Source: Paralvinella palmiformis (taxonomy: Eukaryota; Annelida; Polychaeta; Terebellida; Alvinellidae). Taken from it: a stretch of DNA of 64,000 bases. A program made the translations under genes and the position numbers. The notes under the pieces were generated by a model. That model ran no database searches. It saw only the letters and a program-made list of their open reading frames with translations, and was not told the origin of the DNA. Positions 34,001 to 58,100 of the stretch are shown here, in pieces; within the stretch, counting starts at the first letter, position 1; each line of letters begins with the position of its first letter. Location: NCBI GenBank assembly GCA_025642065.1, contig JAODUP010000065.1, forward strand, positions 639,501-703,500, in the 5' to 3' direction.

Positions 34001-37000
34001 GTAGACTAGTGGCAGTGATGTGGACGCCTAAAGTTCAGGACCACTGATCACTTGTCGACCACCGAAATACCAAAATAAAGCTATCCCACCTTGAACTGTT
34101 GCCACAGCAAACCAATCCGAGCTTGACCTGTGCCTACTCTTGCAGTACTCAGTCAAAGATCAGACTCATCCAGATGAAACAGCTAATTGGAGTGAGCCTG
34201 CTGCGTGTGTGTTTGAACAATAAACACGAGTTTTCCCTCCAAACACAAAGAACAAACTAATACTCGGCTAAACGACAGGGGAATATCCCGCATGAGACTC
34301 TGATCAATCTAAACAAGTGTGAGAAAGAATAGCCACAGCCTCGCATCATCCGTCTCCGTTATCTCCGATGGATGGAATTTAAATTACTGTAATGGGGCCA
34401 TCTCCACAACTGGCTGAAACAGAGCTCGACAATGATCTAGAGTTAAATCAGGGATGTATTCCACAGTAAAACTAACGTCTGTTAATCTATCATATTCATA
34501 ATTCCACACAGAAATCATACCTTATTTTTATTAGATAAATGGTGTACTTAGCCGATTTGATATTAGTCAATAGAATAGCCAGGAAATAATAAAGTGTCGA
34601 GTACAATACTGGATGAAACGAAGGGGAAATCAACTGTATGAAACAAATCTTAAAACAAGCCAAAGCGGAAACAATCTTTTAAAGCTGTGACATTGCTGAT
34701 TAATGGCAGAAAACAAGAACTGTTTCTTCTGCATATATCATGTGCAAGAAGCTTGCTGTGCTCATAACGATTAGTAAGTCGGGCCACACACCACCATGCG
34801 ATTGGAAGCCAGCACCAATAACAAGCAGTAATCATCCATGCAAACTACCGGCACCTGCAGCTCGTAACGCAATCGGTGTACGGACAAACCTTGATTCGGA
34901 GAACGTCTGTATGCCGAGCCCGGGGGATGTGGTGGTGGCAACATCTGCTTCTGGCCACCCAACATCTGACTGACAACTTGATTCCCTTGATTGCCGCCTT
35001 GTTGTGACATCATTGGCTGTTGTTGCTGCTGTTGTTGTTGTTGTTGTTGTTGCTGTGCTGGGATGCCCTGGTGTTGTGACAAGGGCTGCGGAGACGCATT
35101 TGCAGGTCCTGTTGTCATTTGGGCCTGTGACATTGGTGGCTGCTGGGACTGTGACATCGGTTGATGCTGCTGCTGTTGGGGGCCGATCTGTTGGCTATTC
35201 TGGGTCATGGGCAAAGTAGGCCCATTGCTTGGGCTGCTCACATTTCCCTGGTTGGGGCCCATTTGACCTAAAATATATAGATAACCAACAAGTCAGGTGA
35301 CAGACCAATCCATGCCATACCATACTGATCAAATCTCTGATAAAAAAATGTATTCAAACTTGGCAGTTCAACTTAACCCACCAGGTGGCATCATCATCTG
35401 CTGGGGTTGTCCAAAGTACTGTTGCTGATTGCTCATCGGCTGCTGTTGTTGTTGTTGCTGCTGCGGCGGCTGTTGTGATGCAGCAGACATGGGCATGCTG
35501 TTGACATTACCGGAAGCAGTGGACATTGGTGGACCTGTATGAACATGACAAACGTGTACAGGTGGTAATATTGAAATGCAATCGAGCCAATGCCATGAAA
35601 TCTTTCTCAACTCCATAGATCAACCACTGCCATAACGAGCTTCTTAGACATTAACTGAAAGATACTACCCAGGAAAATGCAGCCATTAAGACAGAGATAG
35701 ATAGAGAGCATTACCAAGAATGTGCACATCTACTTCATCTATACTTACGCTGGCCTGTATTCTGTCCGCCAGGACTAGGCGTATTACGGTCGCCCATGGC
35801 AACCTGGGGTCGCAGCTGCATAAGTTTACTAAGAGCCGTCATGCCTAAGACAGAGGAGAGGGGTTAGACAGTCAACAAAGAAGCATTTACAAGCAGAAGT
35901 CAGACCATCACTGGCTCAAAAATAACATAGTTAACTCCAGTAACTGGCTACATACCGGAGATTGGTGTATGATGATGTTTATATGGTCAGCATCGATGAA
36001 CTTTGAACTAGAGAAATGGGAGGTGTGTGAATGTGTAAGGGGGGGGGGGCATTAATGAACACACTGGAAATGCGCTGCTATTTATTCTTTATCGGCCGAG
36101 AAAAAGCAGCTATGTACCCAAACAGAAGAAGAAAAGACATTCCTTAGTAACTGAAGAAACCACCAGAGCTGAAGAGCAAATCAACTGACATCGTTTTATG
36201 TGAGTGTTGAGGTTGACGAACAGCCACCTTATTGAAATCTAAATGTGAATGACCAGTTTCTTTAACTTTAACTCTGGTCACACCTGGGAAATAGGGTTGA
36301 GGGAAATACCCACAAATACACTTATGTTGGATTCTAATCAACAACTCGGAGGTCTGCAGCACAATGTTCCAACCATTATATTACTGGAGTGCCCCATAAT
36401 ATCTAAATGAAATCCAAGAATTCTATCTAAAAAGATCAATACCGATGTTAGAAAGAGTGTCCATCACTGCTCCCAAGTTGTTCTTGTGATATTTCAAAAA
36501 CAAAAGTTTGTACCCAACCTAAACTAAACAATGTTTGCCATAAAAGATTAATGACAGTACCAATGTTGCCACTAAACATCAAACACCAATCAACAGCTTT
36601 TAGTTAAATATCACAGTAATAGACACCAAGCTGCAAGATGTGTTTAATTGAATGATCTGTGAATGAGTTATCCAGGCTAAATAATGAGACCCAGAACAGA
36701 ACGGTTATCTAACAATAACACCTGTATGTCATGCACCTGTGACATACACCTATGCGCAGCCGTGACGAGTGGATATCTACCACAGGTACATGATTTACTC
36801 GTGATAAACAGAAAAACTAAGGCTTCTAACTGATATTCCAGCATTTACCCGTTTCACATAGTACACTAAAACCGCTCTATTCTACTTCTAGACAAGAGAA
36901 GTATCTTTATTTTTGTCACTTGGAAAGCCAAGTGGCCCAATTACACATATTTCTTAATGCTTTCTATTCATCTTCAATGATAAAACTGACGGACAGACAA

Positions 37001-40000
37001 TCAGAATAGAGTTTAGTTTCAGACAGGTGGTAGCCGTATAAGGTTTTAGTGTAACTGGTCAGAGTGAAACACCAGAAACGCAACAAAACAGACGCAGTCA
37101 GTTATACCAGATGGGTCAACAAGAGGCAAATGTATTACTTAATGAAAGCAGCAATAACTGAGGTTGTATAGAAATAAAGGCCTAACACTTTGACACTATG
37201 TGATTAAATAATAAGATCTGAAATAACGATAACATTATTATTTTGTATGTAGTAGATGTATTCAACAAATTTATAGCTCAAGTTCAGTAGAGCTCAAAGT
37301 TGAGATCTCTTTTCAATGTAGTTCCATGTAAAAAACACTGTTACTTTTTCTTGCTTTCTCCAAACTACTGTATATTACTCGTGCATAAGTAGATTTTTTG
37401 GTAGGGAAAAGGGAGTTCCCAGAAGCACCTCGACTTATACGCATGTCATATCTCCTATCAGCTGAAGGAAAGATGTTTTGGGCCATTCTTGACACACAAC
37501 ACTATAGGATTCAACCCGATAAGAGCCAGAGTCGGAATAAAATTTTCACATCGCTGCCTACTAATCCATTATTATTCAATAAATAACAATTAATTTTCAC
37601 CAAACTGTTATTTGGATCTCACAAACATGCCAGTCTTTATGTAATAATACTGATAGTCAAGCGCTGTTACCTACCGGTACTTCCAGACGATTAGTGATAA
37701 TACAGAAATCACTGGTCATATTTCAAACCTTGCTTGCCAATTGCTGTGAAACAATTAATTAATAACACTTTCCAGTTGAAGTTACAATCAGGCATGTTTG
37801 GTGTGACAAGTTTGTTTATTAGTTATAACGCCAAAGCAAAATCTGTATATATATATATATCGCTGCCATTGAAGAAATTGATATCGATATATTTAAGACG
37901 CACTTGCCAACACCATGAGCTTGAAAAAATTGGCTCAGCTTTTTTGTGGATGATGACAATGATTTGGATTTTGAGGGATTTTAAGCCAATACCTGACCTC
38001 AACTTATAGGTGAGCATAATTACTATGTGTACTTATGCTGTGAGCAGTTCACATATTTTGATGTAGCCAATCAACTTATTCGAAAAAAGAACTCAAGAAT
38101 CGGGGGGCTAACATCTAATAAACACATTTTGCTTGGTAGCGACATTATTAATGAGAATATATTAATATAATTCTCAGAAATTAATCATCTGATGCCTGAA
38201 GCAATCTCAACAAATAAACAAACTGGATAACTTTAAGCTTTTGGGGGGGTTGGCTTGCACGAGTTCATTGGTAACTGAAATATGTTTTTCTTGGAAATAA
38301 TTGTGTGTGTGTCTGATTTCATATTAGTCTATTGATTAACTTGTTATAAGACTCTCAAAATATATTAAAACGAAATCTACAAAAATTGGCAGATATCCTA
38401 TTGTTGACTCAAAATACAAAACCTGCTAGCAGATATGTTTTGTTAAAACTTTGATATAAACATATATATGCCACATGACACATCACGTTAACAGAATTAA
38501 CCAGAGATCGTATACCCATCGAATGGTGTAATTTCTTAATGACTCACACACACAGAGAGAAAAACTGCACCAAAGACAGGTCACAGATCGCATGCATATG
38601 CACGAGGATACAAATATCCATTCACTGACTGATAGCGATACCCATGCACCAATCCAAATAAAAGTATCTCAAATACTGAACGAACAGATACTTTCATAAC
38701 ACGGGACAATCACTCACCACATTCAACCAATAATGAGAAGGCATGACTAAGCAAAAAAGTCAGAGTATAGATATTGAGTGGCAGTGCATATTCAATTGAC
38801 ACTTAAACTGGCATTCTCACTCTCAGACACATATATTATGGCTCAAATTATGTTTGCTCCATAAGATGATGATGATGATTGGTGTTTTATGGCCACTTTT
38901 GCCAAGCGAAAGATGAAACAACCTTCAGATAGGCCCATACCGAGATTCGAACATGGGTGGTAGTGATCTGTGGTCGAACACGCTACCGCTAGACCACGGA
39001 GGCACCCGTTTGCTCCATAAGATAATGTACTAGGTAGCTAGTAACTGAATTAATCATCTCATCATTCATCACGTGTAATGACCAACAATGTGCTAATCTG
39101 TTCAAATTAAATACAACCGGCAATTTAACTAGATCTTCTCTGAATTGCCATAAATCAAGGCTCTCAAACACACAGGTGATTCAAACCTGCACATCACACA
39201 TGAACGCTCGCTCAATACATCTGACATGCCATCATCTCACTGCACATCTTATATCATAGAAAAATTATATAAATATAAAGATTATTACCCAACTCGACTA
39301 TCACTCAGATGCAAATTTAAATATTAAAGGCACTTGAAACGTGCACACATGTAAATGTTCCCATAAACAGACCCATACCTTGACCAGTACTGTGTGTCGG
39401 CTGGACTTGTCCCTGTTGCATCTGTGGCCCAACCATCTGACCTGGCATATTTGGCCGTGGGCCCATCATCTGCCCAGCTGGGCGACCCATTGGCAGCTGG
39501 TTCATCTGTCCTGCCATCTGACTACTATGACCACCCAAAGCGGATCCGGCCATCTGATTGGGATTAGCTTGACCTGGACCTAAGGCCTGAAGTATACAAA
39601 TTCATGTAGATTTGTGGCGGACTGCTCGAACCATTGCATTATAGGTGCAGACTTTACATTACCACAGAACCTGGTGATATTAACATTTGAATGACTTAAG
39701 GTCTTAAAACAGAGAAAATATTTTAAGGCAGGTGTTGTTACTAGAGAAAGCTGATCATCTGGGAGAATTTCAACAAAGATGGTCCTGGATACAAGTTTTT
39801 CTACACTGCTAAAATAAGCTAATATAGAGATTTTTAAATTAAAAAACAAAGATCAAAATAACTCTTTTTGGTTTAGCATTTTAAATACAACACACTTACT
39901 GGCAGCAACGCTTGTGTGTTCTGGTTGGAATCAGCAATTGTTGCTAAATAGACTAGATTCCGATGCAGCATATGTTGATATCTGAAGATTTAAAGAAACT

Positions 40001-42851
40001 AAAGTCAGTGTTAATATTCAATAGCCGAGTGGCCAGTTAAGGATTTTACTCACAGTCACAGGCAGCTTTAAATACTATGGGAGTACAACTATTGGGATCC
40101 CTGGCATAGCCAAGAGAAAAGCTTTTAAGCCAGCCTGAATCAATCATATCAGAATGTGTATTTCTCATAAAGACTACTCTAAATCTGAGAAATCTAACTT
40201 TTTAACAACAGTTCTATGCCTAGCAGGATATTTTAGTGTTGCTTAGATAATATACTGTCCATTGGTTCACGACAGGCCAACATTTTGTTTTAAAAAAACT
40301 GGTCTCCACTAAATATAGCTAGAAAATGGAAATTGTATTTTCAGTGATAACATATTTGTTAAAATGTGAATAATAGTGCTTATGGTTTGATCAAGTTTAA
40401 TTGTGAAGGTTGGCTGAATCAACTCCCAACATATTCAAATCAAAACATAATTTACCCATTAATAAAGAATCTAAAATGCAGTTGGTGATTAATGGCTTAG
40501 TTGCCTGATCTGGACAAACATTCACTGGAGGTGCTGTCCCAACTTCCGGGGGAGGTCAATCATGCTCCACCTCCCAGATCTATCCAGACACCAATATGTA
40601 CCAGGGTTCCAGATAATATACGAGGTTGGAGGGTCATCAGAAAAAAGAAAGGGGTTGAGGAAAAACATAGCGCACTAGTGGAATTGAGTTAGCCCAAATG
40701 GTCTGGGGGTTCATGTGGGAAAATTTGTAGAAATGATTCTGTGAGAAACAATTTGAGGTATACTTCAATGTCTTGGGAGCACAGGAAGTTATTACTTGTA
40801 TTATGTACTGTTTTGTATTTCAACTTGCTGCTGCTGAGCCATCTTGTCATGTAACACATTGGTATCATATTTTTTTCACACTTATATTTTCCTTTTCCAG
40901 GGATTAACACTCAAGTTTCTCCACAACCAAGAAATCTATAATTACTTTCCAGGTGTATTTGGGGGTTGATCTGATAAGTAAAAATAGTATATAGTTGCCT
41001 ATATATTCTATACTCAATACAAGTTCTTATAAGATTCTGAACATTTCATCAGATGGTACTGCTACAAGCCAGCAGTTGGTAAACTAAGTCACCTGACAAC
41101 TCTGTCATTTTCTGTTGGTTTTCACTTCTAATTAGACATTTATGTCTATATATTGATATGTACTTTCTTGCCATGTTAAAAGGGGTCCTGAGGTTATAAA
41201 CTTGACAAATCATATTTAAGGAGCATACTCAATCTGTGAAAATTCTTTCAAATTTCAATAATGTATTAGATATTATCAATTAGACTCACGAAAACCATAT
41301 TACATTGACAAAATCTGAAAGTCAAATTTTATTAACCATCATATCTGCTAAATAAACAGCAAAACATTACAAAAAGGCACCAGTAAACTGTCAAATGACC
41401 CCTTAACTTAAGGGACCAACTCCATAGGCTAAACCTAAAAGAGCACACGTCAAAACTCAAATACTTCAATATTTCACTTACTGCATCATTTCTGATGGTG
41501 TGCCTTTGTTCTGATATTCTATGATCGCTTGTATTAACTGGTTGTTCTCATCTAACATCTGTAAAAAGCATTATAGCAGATCAGTAATATAAATATAAGC
41601 AACACTTTCACACTCATGCATGGTTCCCACAGTCAATGAAATATTATTTTCCAGGACAAAATGAACATTTTCCAGGACAAATTATACAAGAATTAAAGGT
41701 AATATATGAAGATATGTGCAATTTTTTGCACATATCATATTTCTTCAATGTATAATCGATTACTGACACTTTTATGGTACAGCATCCTCCTCACTCCTTC
41801 CCGCTGTCTAATCCACCCACTTACATTTAAATTTTAACTGACATCGAATATCAAGACTATGTACTGGTACTCGTTTTCTTCTATTGGCATAATATGTATT
41901 CATGGCTATTTTGTTCTAAGTGGATTTTTCACAAGCAATATTTTTTCAAGGACATTTTCTGATTTTGTAAAATTCAAGGACTTATAATTTCTTGACTGAA
42001 CTATGTAATCACTAGCCCCTGAGTTTGAATCTCGGCATGGGCATATCTGAAGGGTGTTTCATCTCTGACTTCGCTTTGTTATCGTTAGAGGTTGCTCACC
42101 CCATTTAGTCTACCATGTAGACAAAAGTGGCCGTAAAACATCAATCATCATCATTGCATTACTTTTAACTGTACCATTAAATCCTATTCATCATAAATCC
42201 CATAGATTTTTTTAATGTAGAGGAAGAGCTCGCCTGTTACAAGATATATTGGCCTGAACCACCCAGATACAAGATGAAGATACTTCAACCCTTGACAACC
42301 TGTCTTGTCACTTGTGCCAAGACAGGTTGGCCTAAGTAAGTAAGTTTAACTGTCTCAATCAGAAGCTCAATTATCTCACTAGTGGAGTTATGTAGTAGTC
42401 TGTAATATGATTCTGTACCTAAAACCCAGTGTCAATCATAGAAACGAAATGTCCCCTGCAAATCATAAATGTCACGGCATCTCCACCTGCTAGCTCACAT
42501 TTAAATATTACATATAGATTTTAACCAATGCCAGACCGTATTAGCGTTAAATATAAACGACAAAACGCCCAACTGGTGTCAGCAAGATATTCATCTTAAA
42601 TGGTAGAAAGGCCTACGAGTGTAATTAATTCGTAAACACCACGGTCTACATCTAGTCTAGGGTAGATCTAAGACTAACATACTAAGCTAAGTCTAAGTCT
42701 AAGCCTGGTTGGTAGAAAATTATGCCTAGACATGTGGGGTAAAGTAAACGTCACAATTCGCCAACACATTCATTTAGCATACCTTCTGTATCGTGGCCTG
42801 GTTCGGCGGACCTTTTGTTCTCTGGCTCTGCTGAACGAATGTTAACGACAT
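31071..42851 (-). CDS. SS18: SS18/SS18L1 (SYT/CREST) homologue, BAF-complex transcriptional coactivator
   Basis: Coding exons in transcript order: 42851-42783, 41558-41482, 39981-39900, 39586-39379, 35844-35749, 35534-35382, 35267-34890, 33351-32611 (or -32617), 31567-31071 (TGA). All phases fit and give about 765 residues, against about 400 in human SS18. The first three exons encode the conserved SNH domain: MSLTFVQQ start, ATIQKMLDENNQLIQAIIEY, then LVYLATIADSNQN. The family uses this domain to bind the BRG1/BRM ATPase in BAF chromatin-remodelling complexes. The rest is a Gln/Pro/Gly/Met-rich region like the vertebrate QPGY activation domain, ending SGFGGYSQNQF. The start ATG is confirmed by the SNH N-terminus. 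Introns hold SINEs, a Tigger relic and a MITE. It is head-to-head with PSMA7. Confidence 0.93.
32546..32616 (-). other. SS18: Read-through alternative C-terminus and tandem donors of SS18 exon 8
   Basis: Two GT donors, after 32,617 (cag|gttctg) and after 32,611 (ctg|gtaacg), are both in phase 1 and join correctly to the last exon at 31,567. They differ by two codons. If neither is used, the frame continues about 20 codons (SSTITTTSHYPNKLSG) to a TAG at 32,546-32,548, giving a shorter protein without the conserved C-terminal tail. Confidence 0.5.
32690..33035 (-). repeat. SS18: 21-bp coding repeat array in SS18 (QQGHM heptads)
   Basis: About 15 tandem heptads of the form QQGHM-x-x, with x drawn from T, S, G and P (e.g. 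QQGHMTSQQGHMTSQQGHM). Units vary (QQSHM, QQGHP, QQNMM), more at the edges than the middle. Period is 21 bp. The long plus-strand open frames here are shadows of this array. Confidence 0.9.
35017..35060 (-). repeat. SS18: Polyglutamine-coding repeat in SS18
   Basis: Thirteen consecutive Gln codons, mostly CAA with some CAG, between IPA and PMM. A second run of eight Gln lies in the preceding exon at about 35,436-35,462. Confidence 0.9.
37366..38010 (+). mobile_element. Short Tigger deletion derivative
   Basis: The left end reads tactgtatattactcgtgca, matching in reverse complement the right end of the element at 14,490-15,848. The region 37,570-37,920 matches that element's 5' part (caccaaactgttatttgg; tatatcgctgcc; the start codon context caccatgag). 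About seven codons after the ATG the frame jumps to the acidic C-terminal coding region and stop (near 37,983), so nearly the whole transposase is deleted. The right end is eroded after cctgacctcaacttata. It sits in an SS18 intron. Confidence 0.75.
38868..39007 (-). mobile_element. tRNA-derived SINE, main family, copy 4 (internal deletion)
   Basis: Head at 39,007 and tail at 38,868; about 50 bp of the body is missing. A perfect 16-bp target duplication, gtttgctccataagat, flanks it (38,852-38,867 and 39,008-39,023). Confidence 0.9.
41620..42000. mobile_element. MITE-like element, family E, copy 1
   Basis: The ends are loosely inverted: cagtcaatgaaatattattt on the left and the reverse complement of aattcaaggacttataattt on the right. 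Two ttttccaggacaaa units lie near the left end. It is similar to 63,775-64,000, including ggtaatatat-aagatatgtgc and gatcgatta-like segments. Confidence 0.6.
42018..42155 (+). mobile_element. tRNA-derived SINE, main family, copy 5 (5' truncated)
   Basis: Begins within box B (gagtttgaatctcgg), so about 50 bp of the head is lost. The tail ends in atcatcatcat. Confidence 0.85.
42297..42328. repeat. Perfect inverted repeat, 11-bp arms
   Basis: aacctgtcttg and its reverse complement are separated by 10 nt in SS18 intron 1. Confidence 0.85.
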
Positions 42852-43203
42852 GTTAGCAAGAATAAATGACTTAAGTTTCACATCAAAAAGCGATATCAAG
42901 ACAACAAGCAGACAATCAGTTTTTTTTGGAAATTAGATGCGTCGGAGACAAAGAGCTTCTTCGTCGGTGATTGGCTAAAAACAGGGGTACCTCCCGCCGC
43001 AGTTCTGTTGCCTTGTGAGCTTGGGACAGACTGGTAAAAACTGGCGTAGGCCCATAATAATTTTCTATAGCGCAACCATTAATTGAAATGATCTAATTTC
43101 GTAGTACACTCTGGAAGACTTAAAGATATTTAGATATATATTTTATCTCGTGCCTGTGTCTGTTCAACTTATGCTGTGTATCATTATATAATTGCAAAAG
43201 TGT

Positions 43204-43227
43204 CACACACACACACACACACACACA
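43204..43227. repeat. (CA)n microsatellite
   Basis: Twelve CA units upstream of SS18. Confidence 0.95.
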
Positions 43228-43416
43228 TGAAGTCAATGTAACATCACAGATATATTTCATAATTTCTTTTATTCACATAAATTGCGGGAAATAGCAGTTA
43301 TTTTACATGGCTGGCTATCTCAAATGAGGGAAAAATATATAGGGTCAGAAATTTATTGTTTCACCTTGGAAATTTCATCAGTAAAATATTTCCTTGTGTA
43401 TGATATAATGTGTGTG

Positions 43417-43419
<3 letters not shown>

Positions 43420-43463
<44 letters not shown>
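43420..43463. repeat. (GA)n microsatellite
   Basis: About 22 GA units, a pure polypurine tract. Confidence 0.95.
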
Positions 43464-43467
<4 letters not shown>

Positions 43468-43599
43468 ATAATTCACTTAAATGGAATTTTGTTGTAGATC
43501 AGCATAATACACAAATTATATGTTTATAAATTATGTTTGTGTGATTTTTTAATTTCTGAAAGATACTGCTTTAAATATTTATGTTTCCAAATTTTTTGT

Positions 43600-44110
43600 A
43601 TTGTTTGCCAGTATTGATGGAGTACAGTGTTCCTCAAGGCTCCGTTCAGGGTCAGAAAAATTAAGTAATCTATACAAAGCCCCTTTGGTGACGTTACCAG
43701 AGGTCATGGCCTGCAGAACCAGTTCTAAGCTGATGGCACACAGCTGTACCTGTCATTCAAGCCCAATAATACCATCATCCAGATTGAGGTACAGACACGC
43801 TTTGAGAACTGCCTCATCAAAATTGTCATGGCACAATAAATCGCCTCTATAGGAAGATCTGGATATGCACAACTGCGCGCAGCATCCGGGGCATCAGACG
43901 TTATCTATCTAGCGATGTTCCTAAGTCATCAGTGCATGGGCTTGTAATGATGAGACTGGACTATTGGAATGTATTCCTCCATTGACTACCATATACCATG
44001 ACGAACAAGCTATAACGTGAAAAGAACACGACAGCTCACATTGTAACTAAGTCAGCTAGACATAATCATATCACGCCCGTGATATGATCTCAAAATACAC
44101 AACTATTATT
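43600..44110 (+). mobile_element. LINE reverse-transcriptase relic
   Basis: Translated fragments in shifting frames match the RT of jockey/CR1/L2-like elements: FSVPQGSVQG (motif before the catalytic site), then GLQYQF, ADGTQLYLSFKPNN (the YADD catalytic box, degraded to ADG), and further on YAQLRAASGA and RTRQLTL-like remnants of the thumb region. A large part between the YADD box and the thumb is deleted, and there are many stops, so it is an old, inactive copy. Confidence 0.7.
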
Positions 44111-44462
44111 AGTTCCCAAGATGCGGACTATAGCATATTGCAAAAGGTGTTTTAACTATGCATCACTCAGTCTTTGAAATACACTGTCTGCTTATATGAG
44201 AGAAACTAAGAAAATGGAAACATTTTGAAAATACGTTTCAAAACTCATTAAATTCTAGTGGACTATGGCCATTGAACAAATGTAGTTATTCTCACTAATG
44301 TGTAAATATAACATGTTTATATCCTATTTTGTCTTCTAGTCATTATCTATTCGAGATAACCTTATAACAGTATATTAATTTTTTATCTTATCGTGTTAAT
44401 ATGTCATAATATTAATCATTTTACAGTAAATGTGTATTTTACCATGTCGTTTTAACATTTTA

Positions 44463-44464
<2 letters not shown>

Positions 44465-44504
<40 letters not shown>
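44465..44504. repeat. (AT)n microsatellite
   Basis: About 20 AT units upstream of PSMA7. Confidence 0.95.
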
Positions 44505-44506
<2 letters not shown>

Positions 44507-44682
44507 AATATAAATTAAGCATCTTTGAACTTGCTATATTTTATGAAGAGTGCTTCATAAATCAAATAAATACAAATAAATATATCTAAAGTAACTGCAT
44601 GTTTCTGCAGTTTCACTTGTACGGTGCCGCTGTATGGTTTCTGATAGTAAGATTATTTTATCAGATGTTCATTCTCATTATT

Positions 44683-44688
44683 CAATCA

Positions 44689-44723
<35 letters not shown>
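44683..44723. repeat. (CAAT)n microsatellite
   Basis: About nine CAAT units, about 120 bp upstream of the PSMA7 ATG, so possibly within its 5' UTR or core promoter. Confidence 0.9.
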
Positions 44724-44724
<1 letters not shown>

Positions 44725-44800
44725 CATATTTCGTAAATTTGTTACATTTGCAGTATTTTATAGCGATCGCATAACTTAATTTTGTTTAGTAAATAGATAA

Positions 44801-55151
<10,351 letters not shown>

Positions 55152-58100
55152 TTAACTTTGATTGTTTTTTGTAAATATTCATCAGTTGTGTGTGATGAGA
55201 TTGTTTCTGGCTTACACTATGTTAAAATTCTCATGCCGGCCTGGTCAATTTTGGAATATGTATAACAATACCGTTGTGTGTATGCAAACTTAGATAAAAC
55301 AGAAGCTATTGGTCACTGTTAGTTTTTCTTTATAGTGTATGTTTAACAGAAGACGGAGGAAATTGAATGTTATGGGTTATATTTAGCAATTGAGTGGATC
55401 CATATTTTTGGAAGTGCAGAGATTTTAAATATTTCAAGCAACATTTGGAGTAGGTGATTCACAATAGAAGCATGACAGTCATCAATGATGGATGAGTTTT
55501 AATTGTCAGATTAGGTCAATAGACGTCATCTTCGTTAATGTTTGGGTCCGTAGCTTAAGCATGATTTCTGGTGTTCTAAAACGAAATTATTAAGAGAATA
55601 TCGATATCAACTTTTTGTGATAGATTAGCAATCATGCCATCTTTTCATATGTGCAAAAGATAAATTAACTTAACAGTATGTCCTTTCAGTTGGATGTGGG
55701 AACCCATTTCTAAGATGTAGTTTTTTTGCTGGATAATCTCAGTTTATGAACATTACTAATTCTTTATATCAAACAAACTCGCGTAATGTTATTATGGAAG
55801 ATCTCTTTTTTTTATTCAAGAATTACGTGGAAATCGGCATAAGTCTGGGAAAGTTGCATTTTGAAGAAAACAAATACATTTAGATATTATTATTGTCCAA
55901 AATGTGGCAATTCCTTGCTGATACATTTAGTTTAATGTGAATGGTTAAGTGACTGATACTTTAGAAGAATTAAACACAGGTTTAAAAATACAGAAAGGGG
56001 AGATCTGTAGAAATAGTTTCTGGGAAATTTAAATCGTCTTCCTTTATTGATACAGTATCGCGCACACACACATCATCATCATCACATTTGGACAATTTCA
56101 ATCTATGCCAGATAAAAACTAAAGAAACTATAAAAAGTACAATTACACAAACCTATATAGTTTATTTTTAAAGTGCAGTGCTTAAACACGACGAATTAGC
56201 TTCTCTTGTTCTACGAGTTGTATGGTGAAACTATAATGTAATTGCAAATTGACTGTAGCCTTTTATTCTTCAATATATAATACTCATTTAATAGGTTTTA
56301 AATGTTTAAGGGACCAAATTAACTTTAAGCTTCAAACTGAAAAACATATGGAATGTGCTGTTGTATCATATATATGTACCTTCTGTAATTTTTATGAATG
56401 GATAAAAATGGGTAGATTTTTAAGATGGCAAACAGGTCATCCTTTCATGCACTGGCCGACCATTAATAATAAAAATCGCTACATTTAGGTAATAGACTGA
56501 TCCAGGCAAAATGCATTGCATCGGTTACCAACCGAAGTCTGGTTAGAAACAGCTATGGCACCCACTGTTAATAGGGGATGGCGACTTTTCACTAATGGTA
56601 AATACTGGAAAAATCTTTCAACAAATTATTTATATTACACAGATAACGAGACAGTATTTCAGCTGAACGATCGTGTCTTTCCAAAGGATTTAACACGATA
56701 TTTATCAGGATATAACCCAATGATTGAGTGGACCGATCTTTCCAGATGAATGACACAGCTAAGCCTGCATTATTCATGTCGACCTTTAGGGGATTGTCTA
56801 ACATAGGTTTCAATGGATTAAATAAATTATTTTAAAATTAAACGTAGCTGAATGTAAATTGATTTTAATGAAGATTTTTTATATTTAACGTAGCTGTAAA
56901 GAACAATTTGCAAGTTTTGGAAATATTATTTTTACTTGTACCTGGGAACCAATCATATATGTATCACCTGTATATTATTAAATATATTTTATTACATTAG
57001 AGTATTAACACTCCCCTTGACATTTACATGTAGTAAACATTTACATGAATGGCTGATTCAGAAAATAAAACGGTTCACTTTCAATACAAGATATCGTGCA
57101 CAAATACCAATGTTACAGTAATAGGAATCACCCATTGAATTATAATCAATGTGATCATTGATTTATCCATTCACATTAGCATGTCGGATGGCAAAGGTTC
57201 TACAAAAAAATACGTTTGAACAATGACAGCCATGTAAATAGCGCTTAATGTTACTTAGTTTAGTGGTATATATCTATCTATTCCTACTAAATGCAAAATT
57301 ATGATCCGAATATCACATACCCTTAATGCACTATAAATAAAATCCAAATATAGCTGGTAAATAGCCTAAATACAGCTTTTCAGTAAGACATTCATCAGCC
57401 ACTACACATGTAAATCGCCATGCAACATTTGTGATTCTTAAACTTCTAACCCGAGACTGTAGTGTGAAATTCAGCCATATGGCGGTGTCGGGGGGGGGGT
57501 AAATGGATCAGTCTATTCAACACACGTCTTCAGTCTGGAACAACGTCCAGAGGTGTAGAAAACCTTCGATATAATACAATAACTGAACACATCTGTACGT
57601 TATGATTTTATTGGAAAATATATCGTCAATAGATGCCTTAATTAGATTTAAACAACATGAACTGCAAGGCCATCAGTGACAACGATCTGATCGGCAAATC
57701 AATTCCATCAAGGAAACAGAGAAAACCGGGAGTAAAACTGATGAAAAAACCTGGCTAACAAAACTAATAGCACTATCAAGCATGCCTCCGAATAATTAAT
57801 GTTTATTCAACTTTAGTTTAAAAGAATTAAATGCTTGTAGTGAGAATTAGTAAACTTTCCTAGAGATATAGGCCATTTCCAAATATTTTCACATTCGCCA
57901 CAAATCAATAATTACATTTGTTATTTTATATTTATTAACAAAGGCCATAATAGTATGTATGAAGGTCAAGCAATCCAACGTATAAATCAGGCAAGGTCCG
58001 TAAAGGTCACCTTGTATAAAAAGCTAACAGTTCTATATGGTCATCATGATCTTAAAAAATGCAATAAAAACTAAATTAAAATTAAACATGCTAAGCCTAG

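Noticed and set aside
40501..40692. Proline-rich open frame in an SS18 intron
   Set aside because: No splice sites in phase with SS18, opposite strand, no recognisable family.
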